A stretch of 43,571 bases of DNA from a virus (IMGVR_UViG_3300029624_000180:1-43571); one strand, 5' to 3'; shown: positions 1 to 8,563, counted from the first letter of the stretch. Numbers and translations are program-made. The notes: generated by a model from the letters alone, not told the origin.

Positions 1-10
1 CCTTTATCAA

Positions 11-352
11 ATGCCTAAACGTCCGCCCGTTCACATACCGCCCGGTTCTCAGACGAAAGAACAAAGAAGAAAAGATTATGATCGCTATCGATCAGGCACA
101 GAAGAACGAAAGCTCTATAGTTATCGTTGGAGCCAGTACAGCAAAGATTTTCTACGGCGCCACCCTTTATGCGTTACCTGCCAATCAGAAGGGAAGACCG
201 AAGCTGCGCGTGAAGTCGATCACATCGTCCCGCACAAAGGCGACAGGCATTTGTTTTGGGATTTAAACAATCATCAGGCGCTGTGTAAGTCTTGTCACTC
301 GCGTAAAACGGCAACGGAAGACAGTAACTTTGCCCGCCGGAAAAATTCGTGA
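11..352 (+). CDS. HNH endonuclease, terminase-associated
   Basis: This 113-residue protein is a small HNH nuclease. A CVTC pair (about residues 54-57) and a CKSCH pair (about 92-96) form the zinc-binding frame around the VDHIVPH motif (about 69-75) and the LNNHQALC segment, which supply the metal-binding histidines and asparagine. In HK97-type cos phages such a protein lies directly beside the small terminase gene and is needed for terminase to cut cos; the same arrangement here supports that role. The start is close to the window edge, so the upstream ribosome binding site and promoter cannot be judged. It would be read from the late transcript coming across the join from the replication module. 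Confidence 0.9.
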   Translation: MPKRPPVHIPPGSQTKEQRRKDYDRYRSGTEERKLYSYRWSQYSKDFLRRHPLCVTCQSEGKTEAAREVDHIVPHKGDRHLFWDLNNHQALCKSCHSRKTATEDSNFARRKNS

Positions 353-581
353 GATCGCGCCGTAAACGCTCGGCGTTTGCGGGTCCCACGCACTTTTCTT
401 TGCTCAAGGGAGGGGGGAGTCAAATCTCTACAGCCTTTCCAACCCAAAACCGCCGCCCAGTGCTGTGTGTGTGAGAACGAAAATCGCAAAAAAAAGTTCT
501 ACAAAAAGTACGGAAAACTGCGGCTTACAGAGGGGGCTTTCAGGACTTTCCTGAAAAATATTGCAATCAGAATCACTTACA
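353..581. other. Intergenic region, candidate cos site
   Basis: About 230 bases between the HNH and small terminase genes hold no convincing gene. Visible are a G-rich run at 409-418, followed by a TCAAATCTCTAC stretch, an A-rich tract around 488-515 and a perfect hairpin just before the terminase gene. In HK97-like phages cos lies between the HNH gene and the small terminase gene, so this is the natural place for it. The cleavage positions cannot be read from the sequence. Confidence 0.45.
538..556. repeat. Perfect inverted repeat before terminase small subunit
   Basis: The arms TTTCAGGA and TCCTGAAA are perfectly complementary over 8 bases with a 3-base CTT spacer. The repeat ends 25 bases before the small terminase start. 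It could be a terminase recognition site (cosB-like) or a hairpin regulating that gene; there is no T-run, so a terminator is unlikely. Confidence 0.5.
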
Positions 582-1112
582 ATGGCCAGAACAGGAAGAC
601 CAAGAAAACCAAAAGAGCTTAAAGTCGTTCAGGGCAAGTTCGGCAAAAGCGACCAGGACGGTAAAAAAAAGGGGCAGGCAAGCCTTGCTCCCGATGCGCC
701 GGATAAGCCGGACAGCCTTGATGACATAGAAAGCCAGATCTGGGATAACCTGATCGCGGTTCTAAACAATATCGGGACCCTTCAAAAGTGTGACGCAGGT
801 TCTCTTGAAAGCTACTGCACCGTATATGCCAGCATGATCCGTCATAAAAACGCATTGGTGAAATTCAGAAAAGAAAATGACGGGTGTGATTTTTACACGA
901 CCGAAGGCAAGCACGGTCTTGTTTACAAGATCCATCCGGCCGTTGGCGCTATCGAGCGGGCCACAAAGATCATAAAAGCTCTGGCTGAAGAGTTCGGCAT
1001 GACGCCCGCAAGCCGAAAAGGAATGGGATACGACCCCAAGCAACTCATGCTTCCCGGTCTGACCGGCCAGAAAGAAACGCAATTCGATCCAACCAAGGGA
1101 ATGATTGATTAG
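582..1112 (+). CDS. terS: Phage terminase small subunit (P27 family)
   Basis: This 176-residue protein begins MARTGRPRKP, the usual opening of P27-family small terminase subunits, and continues with a basic KELKVVQGKFGK segment and a helical central region. It recognises the packaging site on viral DNA and delivers it to the large subunit. An ATG lies seven codons upstream at 561, but the family N-terminus and the length favour 582. It is followed after 15 bases by the large subunit gene, with HNH upstream, which is the standard HK97-type packaging order. Confidence 0.88.
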   Translation: MARTGRPRKPKELKVVQGKFGKSDQDGKKKGQASLAPDAPDKPDSLDDIESQIWDNLIAVLNNIGTLQKCDAGSLESYCTVYASMIRHKNALVKFRKENDGCDFYTTEGKHGLVYKIHPAVGAIERATKIIKALAEEFGMTPASRKGMGYDPKQLMLPGLTGQKETQFDPTKGMID

Positions 1113-1127
1113 AACCGGAACCTGTAA

Positions 1128-2828
1128 ATGAGCTTTAAGCTGGACAAGCGTAAAAAATGTCCGGTCAGAAAATATGCCGAAGATGTTATTAGCGGCAAAA
1201 TCGTTGCCGGAAAGTATGTCAAACTTGCCTGCCAAAGGCATCTTGACGATTTGAAGAATGCGCATAAGCGCGGGTTTTATTTCGACAGAGAAGAATCCGA
1301 AAAAGCAATTTATTTCTTTGATCTTCTTCGGCATACCAAAGGTGAATGGGCCGGTCTTCAGATCCAGCTGAGTTCATGGCAGAAATTCATTATCGGGTCT
1401 GTATTTGGATGGCGATACAAACAAACCGGCCTTCGCCGGTTTAAAAAAATCATTGATCTGATTGGCCGTAAAAACGGAAAGTCAACTATTGCCGGCGGCC
1501 TAGCTTTAAAGCTTATGGCTTCCGACGGCGAACCCGGTGCTGAAGTTTATACGGTGGCAACCAAGCGCGATCAGGCAAAGATCGTTTTTGATGAAGCTCG
1601 TAATATGATCCGGGCTTTACCGGCGCATTACGAACTGCGTCAAGTAACACGCGTGTGGCAAAATCTTTTGCAGGTTGAGCGCACAGCTTCAAAGATTATG
1701 CCGTTATCTTCAGACGATAAAACGGCCGACGGCTTGAACCCGTCCGGCGCGATTATCGATGAGCTTCATGCCCATAAATCGAGGGCCATGCTGGATGTTA
1801 TCGATACCGGTATGGGTGCCCGCCGGCAGCCGATCACGTTTATTATTTCAACAGCCGGTTTTGACAAGAAATCGCCCTGTTATGAAGAGCGCGATTATGC
1901 GATCAAAGTCCTGGAAGGCGTCGTTGAAGATGACAGCCTGTTTGCTTATATCGCGGAAATTGATGATGGTGATGATCCGTTTGATGAAAGCGTCTGGATT
2001 AAGGCCAATCCGAATCTGGGGATTTCTCCAAAGCTGGATTATCTGAAGCAGCAAGCCAAAAAGGCCAAAGAGATCCCGTCCTTTTATAACGAATTCATGA
2101 CCAAGCACATGAATTTATGGACGGATACTGAAACCCGATGGCTTCCTCTGGATAAATGGGATGCCTGTAACGGTCCTGTCGATCTGAAAGAATTAAGTGT
2201 CAGACCATGTTACGGCGGCCTGGACCTGTCAAGCACGACAGACCTTTCCGCTTATGTGAAGGTCTGGCCGCCTTATGAAGACGATCCGATGTGGCGCTGC
2301 GCTGCAAAGTTCTGGCTGCCTTCGGAAGGTCTACAGGACCGTATCCGTAAAGACCGCGTCCCATATGATGTTTGGGCCCGGGAAGGATATATTACCCTGA
2401 CAGAGGGTGATGTCATCGATCACAATTTTATCCAGGCCGAACTGGAATATGACTGGGAAAATTACGAGATCATGGATAACGGGTATGACCCGTATAACGC
2501 CACGATGCTTGTAACACGCCTGGTTGATGAAGGCGTCAATATGGTCGCTTTCAGGCAGGGTTTTCTTTCTATGAGTCCGGCCGTTAAACAACTTGAAAAA
2601 ATCATCCTGTCCGGAGAACTGGCCCATGGCGGTAATCCGGTTCTACGATGGATGCTCAGCAATACAGTTCTGAAAATGGATCCTGCCGGCAACGTCAAAC
2701 CGGACAAGGAAAAATCAGCACAACGTATTGACGGGATTGTCGCTCTGGTCATGGCGGTTGGCCGGGCAAGCGCGTCATCAGGTCCTTTTAAATCCGTTTA
2801 TGAAACACGGGGAATTCTATCTTTATGA
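1128..2828 (+). CDS. terL: Phage terminase large subunit
   Basis: This 566-residue packaging motor has an N-terminal ATPase domain with a Walker A-like motif GRKNGKS at about residues 112-118 and a Walker B region IIDELHAH at about 207-214. The C-terminal nuclease domain has the first acidic motif GGLDLSSTTD, with Asp366 as a likely metal ligand. The length is normal for the family. The protein cuts the DNA concatemer and pumps DNA through the portal. Its last codons overlap the next small gene by an ATGA junction, so the packaging and portal genes are probably translationally coupled. Confidence 0.93.
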   Translation: MSFKLDKRKKCPVRKYAEDVISGKIVAGKYVKLACQRHLDDLKNAHKRGFYFDREESEKAIYFFDLLRHTKGEWAGLQIQLSSWQKFIIGSVFGWRYKQTGLRRFKKIIDLIGRKNGKSTIAGGLALKLMASDGEPGAEVYTVATKRDQAKIVFDEARNMIRALPAHYELRQVTRVWQNLLQVERTASKIMPLSSDDKTADGLNPSGAIIDELHAHKSRAMLDVIDTGMGARRQPITFIISTAGFDKKSPCYEERDYAIKVLEGVVEDDSLFAYIAEIDDGDDPFDESVWIKANPNLGISPKLDYLKQQAKKAKEIPSFYNEFMTKHMNLWTDTETRWLPLDKWDACNGPVDLKELSVRPCYGGLDLSSTTDLSAYVKVWPPYEDDPMWRCAAKFWLPSEGLQDRIRKDRVPYDVWAREGYITLTEGDVIDHNFIQAELEYDWENYEIMDNGYDPYNATMLVTRLVDEGVNMVAFRQGFLSMSPAVKQLEKIILSGELAHGGNPVLRWMLSNTVLKMDPAGNVKPDKEKSAQRIDGIVALVMAVGRASASSGPFKSVYETRGILSL

Positions 2829-3034
2829 GTCTGACCAAACTTCGAACCTATCTTTTAAGTGCCAGATTTTTTAGTGATCTCGGCAATATCTTTTACGACG
2901 TTCTGTTCATTACAGGTGCCGGGGTTCTTTCCTACGGGCTTTACATGATTTCGCCGCCTTACGGCTTTATTGCCGCCGGTATCATATTTATGGCGATGAC
3001 ACTTGCCAGATACATTTTCCGCGCAGGACCTTAA
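2825..3034 (+). CDS. Small two-helix membrane protein between terminase and portal
   Basis: This 69-residue protein has two likely membrane segments, about residues 25-43 and 47-65, with short charged ends. It overlaps terL by ATGA at its start and the portal gene by one base (TAATG) at its end, so it is translationally locked into the packaging operon. Small hydrophobic proteins in this position are seen in other alphaproteobacterial HK97-like phages, but no function is known to me. No lysis or holin role is inferred, because a separate lysis cassette exists. Confidence 0.7.
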   Translation: MSLTKLRTYLLSARFFSDLGNIFYDVLFITGAGVLSYGLYMISPPYGFIAAGIIFMAMTLARYIFRAGP

Positions 3035-4278
3035 TGCTTTTAAACAATATTTTTAAAGAACGCCGAAGCGCAGTGGTCAACCCGACGCATCCGCGGGATG
3101 AAGGACTGATCAAGCTGTTCGGCTTAAACAATTACACATCTTCCGGGATGTTCGTTTCTCCGGACAGTGCCTGGCGCATTGCGGCCGCCGCAGCGGCCAT
3201 CAAGGTCATAGCCGAAACACTGGCCAATCTGCCTTTATTCGTTTACCGCAAAACTTCTGATGGCGGTAAAGAACAGGCTAGTGAACATCCTTTATACGAC
3301 CTGCTTCATAGCGATCCAAACAGGGCGGACACATCCTATGACTGGAGATTGTTTACGCAATCCAGCATTCTGACGCACGGCAATGCCCTGAATGAAATTC
3401 TTTACACTCAAGGCGGCGCGGTTGGTGAAATCATGCCGCTTATGTATGATGAAGTCCGCGTTTTCTGGGCCAATGATAAACGCCGGGCCTATGAAGTTTA
3501 TAGCCGGGGAAACAGTAACCGGATCCTGCTTCAGGATGAAGTCTTTCATGTGATGGGTCCGTCAAAAGACAGGCTCACCGGGATGAGCCCGATCCGTGAA
3601 TGCATGGAATCTTTTGGCCTGTCCATGGCCGCCGAAAAATTCGGATCCAGATTTTTTACCAATGACGCCCGCCCCAGTGTGGTTTTAAAACATCCTCAAC
3701 CATTAGGACCGGAAGCTGTTAAAAACATTTCAGATTCCTGGGAAGAACGGTTTAAAGGTGTTGAACGCTCTCACCGTCCGGCCGTGCTTGAAGAAGGCAT
3801 GGAAATCCAGACTATCGGCATCCCGCCTGAAGAAGCCCAGTTTCTGGAAACCAGGAAATTTCAGCGCAGTGAGATCGCCAGTATCTTCCGGGTCCCGCCA
3901 CATATGATCGGAGATCTGGAGAAAGCGACATTCAGCAATATTGAACAACAGTCTCTGGAATTTGTCATTTATACCATGGGTCCCTGGCTGGTAGCCTGGG
4001 AACAGAAGTTCAGAAAATCTCTTCTGACACCGAAAGAACGGCTTCAGTACAATGTAGAATTTAAAGTTGACGGTCTTCTGCGCGGCGATATTCAGGCCAG
4101 ATACAATGCCTATGCCCAGGCCAGACAATGGGGATGGCTGTCTGTCAACGATATCCGCAAGCTTGAAAATCAGAACAAGATCGAAAATGGAGATGTCTAT
4201 CTCCAGCCCCTTAATATGGGTCCGGCAGGTGCTTTGCCAAATCCGCCGGACAATCCAGATCCTCAAGGAGATAATTAA
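3034..4278 (+). CDS. Portal protein (HK97 family)
   Basis: This 414-residue protein matches HK97-type portals. After a short N-terminal arm it has the AAAAAIKVIAETLANLPL helix, the LLHSDPN(R) segment and the conserved stretch ending in PPHMIGDLEKATFSNIEQQ (about residues 289-307). A Pro/Asn-rich tail (PNPPDNPDPQGDN) closes it. The portal forms the dodecameric ring at one capsid vertex, through which DNA passes, and nucleates head assembly. The stop codon shares its last base with the protease start. Confidence 0.93.
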   Translation: MLLNNIFKERRSAVVNPTHPRDEGLIKLFGLNNYTSSGMFVSPDSAWRIAAAAAAIKVIAETLANLPLFVYRKTSDGGKEQASEHPLYDLLHSDPNRADTSYDWRLFTQSSILTHGNALNEILYTQGGAVGEIMPLMYDEVRVFWANDKRRAYEVYSRGNSNRILLQDEVFHVMGPSKDRLTGMSPIRECMESFGLSMAAEKFGSRFFTNDARPSVVLKHPQPLGPEAVKNISDSWEERFKGVERSHRPAVLEEGMEIQTIGIPPEEAQFLETRKFQRSEIASIFRVPPHMIGDLEKATFSNIEQQSLEFVIYTMGPWLVAWEQKFRKSLLTPKERLQYNVEFKVDGLLRGDIQARYNAYAQARQWGWLSVNDIRKLENQNKIENGDVYLQPLNMGPAGALPNPPDNPDPQGDN

Positions 4279-4865
4279 TGGAAAAAGAAATCAGGTCATT
4301 TGCCCTGCAGGATGTTCATATTGAAGACCGTGAAGGACAGAATATGCCGGTCATCTTCGGACATGCTGCCGTTTTTAATTCATTATCTGAAAATCTTGGC
4401 GGTTTCCGGGAACGTATCCGGACCGGCGCTTTTCGTGAAGCCATTGATCAGGATGATATCCGCGCGCTGTTCAATCATAATCCCGACTATATTCTTGGCC
4501 GTAACCGTTCCGGCACTCTGAAATTGTCAGAAGATGAACGCGGCCTGGCTATAGAAATCGACCCGCCTGATACAAATGTCGCACGGGATCTTATCGCTTC
4601 TATGAAGCGCGGAGATGTCACCCAGATGAGTTTCGGTTTTTCAGTCAAACCTGACGGTCAGGAATGGGCTGAAGACGATGACGGCATGATCATCAGAACG
4701 CTGACGAATGTCAGATTGTTCGATGTTTCTCCCGTTACTTATCCGGCCTATCCGGAGACCGACGTTGCCGTCCGCTCCCTTCAGGGCTGGCGCAAGGAAC
4801 TCGAACAATCCAGAGCTATTCCTCTGAGTTTGTTTGAGAAATACCAGGTACTCAGCGAAAGCTGA
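4278..4865 (+). CDS. HK97-type prohead protease (peptidase family S78/U35)
   Basis: This 195-residue protein carries the family landmarks: VIFGHAAVFNS near the start, the ALFNHNPDYILGR segment with the candidate catalytic His, and MSFGFSV with the likely nucleophilic serine. Such proteases cleave the N-terminal delta domain of the capsid protein during maturation. The capsid protein in this genome has such a delta domain, which fits. The start is fixed by the TAATG overlap with the portal gene. Confidence 0.92.
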   Translation: MEKEIRSFALQDVHIEDREGQNMPVIFGHAAVFNSLSENLGGFRERIRTGAFREAIDQDDIRALFNHNPDYILGRNRSGTLKLSEDERGLAIEIDPPDTNVARDLIASMKRGDVTQMSFGFSVKPDGQEWAEDDDGMIIRTLTNVRLFDVSPVTYPAYPETDVAVRSLQGWRKELEQSRAIPLSLFEKYQVLSES

Positions 4866-4880
4866 TCTGACCTACACATA

Positions 4881-4901
4881 CCGGCGGCCGCCGGATTTTT
4901 T
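4881..4901 (+). terminator. Terminator-like hairpin before the capsid gene
   Basis: A very GC-rich self-complementary block (CCGGC, GGCC loop, GCCGG) is followed at once by A and six T residues. It lies between the protease stop and the capsid ribosome binding site (AAAAGGAGC). It has the form of an intrinsic terminator or attenuator. Late antitermination or partial read-through would be needed for the operon to continue. Confidence 0.5.
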
Positions 4902-4934
4902 AACTTCAAAATTAATTAAAAGGAGCCTTTTAAA

Positions 4935-6164
4935 ATGAACGCACGTATTCGTGAGCTGCGCGATGAGCGCCAGAAAGCTGTCGAGGAATCCCGGAAGATT
5001 CTGGATACAGCCAAAGAAGAAAAACGCGATCTCAATGACGAGGAAAACCAGAAATGGGATAGCTTGATGACGCGTCAACAAAATCTTGCCGACCAGATCA
5101 AACGCGAAGAACGCCAGATTGAGCTGGACCGGGAATTTGCCGAACATGAAGCCCGCGCCAAGGATAATGAGCGTGAACGCGAAAAGGGTAAACCCCAATC
5201 CAAAGAAGATCTTCAGATGGAAGGGTTTCGCCACTGGCTGGCCACAGGCCAGTTCCGTAATGATGATGCCGGTCAGGAATTCCGGGCTCTGTCTGCGGAA
5301 ACCGATACGGAAGGCGGATTTACCGTGCCGGAACAGTTTTCCAACAGCCTGATTAAATCCATTGATGATCTGACTTTTATTCGTCAGCGGGCCACAACCA
5401 TTTCTTTAACCAGTGGTGACAGTATCGGGGTTCCGACTCTGGACGCCGATCCTGCAGACGCAGACTGGACGTCTGAGCTTGGCACCGGGTCCGAAGACAG
5501 CGATATGAAGTTCGGCAAACGGGAAATGAAACCCTATCCTCTGGCCAAGCGCATCAAAGTCTCCAGAAAACTGCTTCGGGTTTCCGCCCTGGGCATGGAG
5601 CAACTGATCCGTGACCGACTGGCTTACAAATTCGGTATCACACATGAAAAAGCCTTCCTGACAGGCCACGGCAATAATCAACCTCTGGGTCTGTTTACAG
5701 CCAGTAATGACGGCATTCCGACAAGCCGGGACGTCTCGAGTGGAAACGAAACCACCAACATTACTTTCGATGGTCTGGCCGAAACAAAATACAGCCTGAA
5801 AGCGGCTTACAGAAACCGCGCCGAATGGCTGTTTCACCGGGATGCCGTGAAAAAGGCCGCCAAACTTAAGGACGGCGAAGGCCAGTATTTGTGGCAACCG
5901 TCCAAGTCTGCAGATGAACCAGACTTGCTTTTGGGCCGTCCGCTTCTGGAAAGCGAATATGTGCCGAACACCTTCACAACCGGCCAGTATGTCGGTCTGT
6001 TTGGCGATCTCAGTTATTACTGGATTGCAGACAGTCTGATGATGGATATGCAAAGACTGGTTGAGCTTTATTCTGAAACCAACCAGATCGGCTTTATCGG
6101 CCGCCTGGAATCAGACGGTGCGCCGGTTCTTGCAGAGGCTTTTGCCCGGATCAAGCTGGCTTAA
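4935..6164 (+). CDS. Major capsid protein (HK97 gp5-like)
   Basis: This 409-residue protein has a highly charged, coiled-coil delta domain (about residues 1-100) acting as internal scaffold. A maturation region near FRALSAETDTEGG follows (about 115-127), and then the HK97 fold, including VPEQFSNSLI, the YPLAKRIKVSRKLL strand and the FLTGHGNNQPLGL loop. The protease upstream probably removes the delta domain. A strong site, AAAAGGAGCC, precedes the ATG. The gene is bracketed by hairpins at 4881 and 6175, which may set its mRNA level or stability apart from its neighbours. Confidence 0.95.
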   Translation: MNARIRELRDERQKAVEESRKILDTAKEEKRDLNDEENQKWDSLMTRQQNLADQIKREERQIELDREFAEHEARAKDNEREREKGKPQSKEDLQMEGFRHWLATGQFRNDDAGQEFRALSAETDTEGGFTVPEQFSNSLIKSIDDLTFIRQRATTISLTSGDSIGVPTLDADPADADWTSELGTGSEDSDMKFGKREMKPYPLAKRIKVSRKLLRVSALGMEQLIRDRLAYKFGITHEKAFLTGHGNNQPLGLFTASNDGIPTSRDVSSGNETTNITFDGLAETKYSLKAAYRNRAEWLFHRDAVKKAAKLKDGEGQYLWQPSKSADEPDLLLGRPLLESEYVPNTFTTGQYVGLFGDLSYYWIADSLMMDMQRLVELYSETNQIGFIGRLESDGAPVLAEAFARIKLA

Positions 6165-6174
6165 CGATTTTTAT

Positions 6175-6195
6175 CCGGCCGCAATAAGCGGCCGG
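6175..6195 (+). terminator. Hairpin after the capsid gene
   Basis: CCGGCCGC and GCGGCCGG pair perfectly across an AATAA loop. The following TTCCATTT is only weakly T-rich, so this may be a partial terminator or an mRNA 3' end stabiliser rather than a strong stop. Confidence 0.45.
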
Positions 6196-6229
6196 TTCCA
6201 TTTCACAGAATTCAGGAAAGGAATTTAAA

Positions 6230-6679
6230 ATGCATAATCTTTCTCAACATGTCGATGTACGGGAAATCGGTGCGCCAGTCGGCGCCGGTTCTTCCATTGA
6301 TAATAACAGCGACCGGATCGATATGTCCGGATATGACGGCGCCCTGTTTATTGCTACTGTCACAGACAGTGTCGCAAACGGCGTAGCCACCCTGACAATC
6401 GAACAGAATGACAGCGATAGCGACAGCGGGATGAGCGCCCTGTCCGGCGCCGTGGCAACGGTCACCTCGGAAGAAAACGATGATCTAAATAATGGAATCA
6501 TGATTTTGGATATTCATCGTCCTAAAAAACGCTACATACAAGCAGTAAGAACATCATCAACACAAAATATTGCTTACGGAAATTTGATAGTTGTTCTCTA
6601 TAAAGGCAAAAAAATGCCACCTTCAAATCACAGTTCTGTTCTTGCATCTACGACAGTAGTCAGCCCGGATGAATCCTAA
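6230..6679 (+). CDS. Conserved phage protein next to the capsid gene, possible head decoration
   Basis: This 149-residue protein has a beta-rich pattern (YDGALFIATVTDSV, ATLTIEQND) and the segment IMILDIHRPKKRYIQAV, which resembles proteins found just after capsid genes in many tailed phages. A ribosome site (GAAAGGAAT) precedes the ATG, and a good terminator follows the gene. The part from about 6490 to 6640 is richer in A and T than the flanking genes, suggesting a mosaic joint inside it. A head decoration or stabilising role is only a guess from position. Confidence 0.7.
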   Translation: MHNLSQHVDVREIGAPVGAGSSIDNNSDRIDMSGYDGALFIATVTDSVANGVATLTIEQNDSDSDSGMSALSGAVATVTSEENDDLNNGIMILDIHRPKKRYIQAVRTSSTQNIAYGNLIVVLYKGKKMPPSNHSSVLASTTVVSPDES

Positions 6680-6686
6680 CCCCCAC

Positions 6687-6717
6687 AATATCCCGGCTTG
6701 ATGCCGGGATATTTTTT
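6687..6717 (+). terminator. Intrinsic terminator
   Basis: AATATCCCGGC and GCCGGGATATT form an 11-pair stem around a TTGAT loop and run into a T-tract. This is the best-formed terminator in the window. It separates the capsid block from the head-fibre, glycan and tail block, which therefore needs read-through or its own promoter. Confidence 0.75.
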
Positions 6718-6735
6718 CGCACAAGGAGATTTTAA

Positions 6736-6975
6736 ATGTCAGAAGCGAATACCAAAATCTATAAAGAACAAGGCGGCGATACCATGGCGATTAAGGCCGC
6801 GGACGGGGCTGTCATCAAGGGCCAGGCATCCGCAGGCGGAACACCGGCGCAGGCGGCGGCAATCAGCGATATTACGGTCACCGGCAACTATGGAGATGAT
6901 GACAGTAATATTGAAACGGCCGTTAACGAGATTCTTGCCGCGTTACGAAATGTCGGCATCGTCGCGTCCAGTTAA
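6736..6975 (+). CDS. Head fibre-like small virion protein
   Basis: This 79-residue protein contains a low-complexity Gly/Ala region and the segment AAAISDITVTG, followed by a C-terminal helix NEILAALRNVGIVAS. That pattern of a short flexible region plus 'AISDLT...AINAILAALR...GL' is typical of small head-fibre or spike-associated proteins of alphaproteobacterial phages. A strong site, AAGGAG, precedes 6736; an internal ATG at 6784 is an alternative. It begins the block that encloses the glycan cassette and could be a carrier or target of it (inference). Confidence 0.6.
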   Translation: MSEANTKIYKEQGGDTMAIKAADGAVIKGQASAGGTPAQAAAISDITVTGNYGDDDSNIETAVNEILAALRNVGIVASS

Positions 6976-6986
6976 GGAGATTTATT

Positions 6987-7247
6987 ATGAAAGTTAAACT
7001 AAACAACATTTATGCCGGCGCAAAAGGAACGTTTGTGGCCGGAGAGACCATCGAGGTTGACGATGCGGAAGGCCGTCAACTGATTGACGGCGGCTATGCC
7101 GAGTTCATTGAAGAGCCAAAGGCCGCGCCGAAGAAGGCAAAGACCGCGCCGAAGAAAGAAACGGCAACCGCCGGTCCGGAAGAAACCGCCATGCAGGACC
7201 CGGCAAAAGAAGATAACAGGCAAAAACCAGACAATCAAAAAAAGTAA
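6987..7247 (+). CDS. Small phage head-region protein with Lys/Ala/Pro-rich tail
   Basis: This 86-residue protein starts with a compact beta-type domain (residues 1-40, containing GETIEVDDAEGRQLIDGGYAE), a pattern common in small head-completion-region proteins of phages. It continues as a low-complexity tail rich in Lys, Ala, Pro and Thr with repeated APKKAK/APKKET motifs. It has a good ribosome site (AAGGAG) and ends one base before the first glycan-cassette gene. The function is not recognised. The flexible Thr/Pro-rich tail is the sort of segment that can carry glycans, but that is speculation. Confidence 0.65.
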   Translation: MKVKLNNIYAGAKGTFVAGETIEVDDAEGRQLIDGGYAEFIEEPKAAPKKAKTAPKKETATAGPEETAMQDPAKEDNRQKPDNQKK

Positions 7248-7248
7248 A

Positions 7249-7944
7249 ATGTCGGATCTCTGGTCTGTTCCGCCCCTGTTTGAGGGGCGGACAGTGGCCC
7301 TGATTGCAACAGGTCCCAGTTTAAAACAGTCAGATGTCGATCTGATCCGGTCTGCAGGTCTGCCTGCGGTTGCTATCAATAACGGATTTGAATATGCACC
7401 CTGGGCCGACATGCTCTATGCCTGCGATAATATATGGTGGGATACTTACTGGATGGACGGCGTTCTGGGCGGACCCGGCGCAAGAGATTTTAAAGGTATA
7501 AAAGTTGGTATGGCGCATGGCCGGGATTCATATGGCCGTCATCTTCAAATCGGGGCCTTGCCATGCCCGGATATTCTGAAATTAGGCTTTGGTGGGGATT
7601 TTGGTTATGATCCAAGGCCTGACTATGTCTGCGGCAATAAAAACAGCGGCTGCATGGGGGCACAGATTATCGCCAAAGCCCGTGCCAAAACCATTTTACT
7701 GCTTGGGTGTGACTGCAAAGCCGGACCTGGCGAAAAGCTTCACTGCTTTGGCGATCACCCTTTCAGGGTCGGCCGCAACCCGCCGCCCTTTGATGATTTT
7801 GTCCGGGGATGGAACGAACTGGCCGAAGACCTTTTTGAGATGGGCATCCGGGTCATAAACTGTTCACCGGACAGTGCCGTAACCTGTTTTCCTGTCATGT
7901 CAGTCAGCCAGGCCCTGAAAGAAATTGATGGCGGATCCCAATAA
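7249..7944 (+). CDS. GPSL-type DUF115/GT42-like sugar enzyme, copy 1
   Basis: This 231-residue protein shows the landmarks of the DUF115/MptE-like and sialyltransferase-like fold: a nucleotide-binding GPSL near the N-terminus (ALIATGPSLKQSD), AINNGFEYAPWADML, the core strand ILLLGCDCKAGPGEKLH and a C-terminal VINCSPDSAVTCFP. The frame is open upstream, but the ATG at 7249, right after the previous stop, gives the family N-terminus. It is the first gene of the glycan cassette and overlaps the sulfotransferase by 17 bases. It resembles the protein at 9053-9655. Activated-sugar transfer or glycan initiation is likely; the substrate is unknown. Confidence 0.65.
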   Translation: MSDLWSVPPLFEGRTVALIATGPSLKQSDVDLIRSAGLPAVAINNGFEYAPWADMLYACDNIWWDTYWMDGVLGGPGARDFKGIKVGMAHGRDSYGRHLQIGALPCPDILKLGFGGDFGYDPRPDYVCGNKNSGCMGAQIIAKARAKTILLLGCDCKAGPGEKLHCFGDHPFRVGRNPPPFDDFVRGWNELAEDLFEMGIRVINCSPDSAVTCFPVMSVSQALKEIDGGSQ

Positions 7945-8563
7945 CGTTGTCCTGCATGAGCACAGACTGTGCTATATGGCAGTTCCCAAAGCGGCATCGA
8001 CATCGATCAAAAAGCGGCTGGCGGACTGCACCGGGGTCAAGAGAACCAGTAATCTCAAACATGTTTGTAAAGAAGATGTTGCCAGATACACAGCTAAAAA
8101 CAACTATCTGAGTTTTACAATTATCCGTCATCCTTTCACCCGGCTTGTTTCCGGGTGGATGAACAAGTTTCAAAATGAGGTGGATCCGCCGCCGGATAAA
8201 AAATACAGACCTTACGGCTTTTATCCGTTTATGCCTTTTGATGAATATGCCGGCATAATATGTGATACACCGGACCATCACATGGATGTTCATTTTCGGT
8301 CTCAGTCCTATGATCTGACGAATGACCGGCGGCCGGTTCCGATGATTATCGGCCGTTTTGAACGGATGGAAAAAGACTGGCGCTATATCAGAACCCGTCT
8401 TGTCCAACACAGCCGCTTCGATCCTGGAGAAATTTATCACTACAGGCCATCCAGGGCACAAAGTGTGGTCCAGGATGTGTTGACAAAAGGTATCATTAAA
8501 AAACTGGAAGAACGTTTTCGCAATGATTTTGAAATCTTCGGATACAAGCCTGATAAGTTCTGA
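7928..8563 (+). CDS. Sulfotransferase family 2-like carbohydrate sulfotransferase
   Basis: This 211-residue protein has both PAPS-binding signatures of Golgi-type carbohydrate sulfotransferases. The 5'-phosphosulfate loop is VPKAASTSIKK (residues 19-29), and the 3'-phosphate motif is IIRHPFTRLVSGW (about 65-77). A third segment, MIIGRFERMEKDW, fits the family C-terminal part. The reaction would move sulfate from PAPS to a sugar hydroxyl. A TTG lies one codon upstream, but ATG at 7928 is preferred. It overlaps both neighbours, so the cassette is translated as a unit. Sulfotransferases are unusual inside a phage structural operon. Confidence 0.8.
   Translation: MADPNNVVLHEHRLCYMAVPKAASTSIKKRLADCTGVKRTSNLKHVCKEDVARYTAKNNYLSFTIIRHPFTRLVSGWMNKFQNEVDPPPDKKYRPYGFYPFMPFDEYAGIICDTPDHHMDVHFRSQSYDLTNDRRPVPMIIGRFERMEKDWRYIRTRLVQHSRFDPGEIYHYRPSRAQSVVQDVLTKGIIKKLEERFRNDFEIFGYKPDKF

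Noticed and set aside
377-622. An 81-residue frame between HNH and small terminase
   Set aside because: Composition is poor, it overlaps the terminase start and crosses the hairpin and G-run; it is more likely non-coding cos-type sequence.
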